DNA from: Actinosynnema sp. ALI-1.44 | GTDB taxonomy: Bacteria > Actinomycetota > Actinomycetes > Mycobacteriales > Pseudonocardiaceae | Direction: 5' to 3' | Length of the DNA stretch: 64,000 nucleotides | NCBI RefSeq assembly: GCF_001984155.1 | Contig: NZ_MTQO01000039.1 | Coordinates: 1-64,000 of the forward strand | In this document: positions 63,725-64,000 of the stretch, piece by piece | Numbering within the stretch: the stretch's first letter is position 1 | How the letters are laid out: each line of letters opens with the position of its first letter | Program-made: the position numbers and the translations under genes | Notes under the pieces: model-generated | Told to the model about the DNA's origin: nothing | The model's database searches: none | Seen by the model: only the letters and a program-made list of their open reading frames with translations

Positions 63725-64000
63725 CACCGGTCCTTCAGGCACAGAACATCGTCAAGCGGTACGGCTCGGTCGAGGCTCTGCGCGGCGCGTCGTTCGAAGT
63801 CGGGCGGGGCGAGGTCGTCGCGCTGATCGGCGACAACGGCGCAGGGAAGTCCACGCTGGTGAAATGCCTGTCCGGGGCGGAGATCCCCACCTCGGGCACG
63901 ATCCTGCTGGAGGGTGAGCCGGTCACACTCGACTCGCCGGTGGCCGCGCGCAGGCTGGGCATCGAGACGGTGTACCAGGACCTGGCGGTCGCACCGCACC
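63721..64000 (+). CDS. Sugar ABC transporter ATP-binding protein, partial (runs off window)
   Basis: The first ~93 residues are visible: KRYGSVEALRGASFEVGRGEVVALIGDNGAGKSTLVKCLSGAEIPTSG with Walker A GDNGAGKST, then LGIETVYQDLAVAPH (Q-loop). This is the pattern of CUT2-class sugar ATPases (FrcA/RbsA/XylG-like). GTG 63721 overlaps the manA stop by 4 bp. Permease and binding-protein genes would be expected beyond 64000. Probably imports mannose or a related monosaccharide released by the GH92 enzyme. Confidence 0.88.
   Translation, partial: MTPVLQAQNIVKRYGSVEALRGASFEVGRGEVVALIGDNGAGKSTLVKCLSGAEIPTSGTILLEGEPVTLDSPVAARRLGIETVYQDLAVAPH

Overview
This is a high-GC actinobacterial chromosome segment. 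Gene content and order, GTG/TTG starts, ATGA/GTGA/TTGA overlaps and leaderless-looking promoters point to a member of the Pseudonocardiales related to Amycolatopsis, Kibdelosporangium, Lentzea or Saccharothrix. That placement is an inference from gene families; no rRNA is present. I see no tRNA, rRNA, CRISPR array, intact insertion sequence or prophage. The window holds about 50 protein genes, nearly all housekeeping or metabolic, plus one accessory signalling cassette, one toxin-antitoxin pair and one decayed region.

Region 1 (1-2674): a structured, repeat-rich non-coding stretch, a small unknown protein, a quinone oxidoreductase-like gene with an operator-like inverted repeat, and a winged-helix protein without a receiver domain. 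Region 2 (2658-27683) follows, as I recall it, the Mycobacterium tuberculosis order Rv3024c-Rv3041c: mnmA, cysteine desulfurase, ornithine-lipid-type acyltransferase pair, etfA/etfB, then methyltransferase, GH57 and GT4 genes of methylglucose-lipopolysaccharide (MGLP) type with a hexapeptide acyltransferase, and later a THUMP-like protein, a second methyltransferase, an enoyl-CoA hydratase and an ABC ATPase. Extra genes interrupt this order: a lipoprotein and MFS exporter, a DegV protein and a GGDEF/EAL protein, and the 19.1-23.7 kb cassette.

That cassette (19109-23699) is the most unusual part. A class III nucleotide-cyclase-like protein with a C-terminal effector-associated domain (EAD2-like) is co-directional with a protein carrying an EAD2-like domain, a degenerate STAND NTPase and TPR repeats. 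Divergent from them are a Crp/Fnr-type regulator, a perfect TGTG...CACA palindrome and a small membrane protein.

Region 3 (27930-46884) is an alpha-glucan supercluster: glgX, glgP, glgE, treS, maltokinase and glgB, i.e. the GlgE pathway plus debranching and phosphorolysis. It is interrupted by a cysteine dioxygenase/rhodanese operon behind a Cys-codon leader peptide, a VapBC-like pair, a TetR/oxidoreductase pair, a nucleotidyltransferase-like gene, and 1.1 kb of decayed sequence that includes a remnant resembling the N-terminus of RHS/LamG polymorphic proteins. Region 4 (46961-58137) carries sthA, two tandem paralogous zinc-metalloprotease lipoproteins, DinB and MarR genes, small conserved proteins, a CnoX-like thioredoxin-TPR protein, a histidine kinase-like ATPase without an H-box, a holin-like membrane protein and an ABC-2 exporter. 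Region 5 (58226-64000) is a mannose locus: secreted GH92 mannosidase divergent from lacI-manA-sugar ABC ATPase (cut by the window edge), with two near-identical operator candidates.

Two families of long intergenic hairpins, three copies each, sit at gene 3' ends (7.3, 18.2, 56.1 kb; and 44.6, 46.9, 54.8 kb). They probably act as terminators or are repeat-derived terminators.
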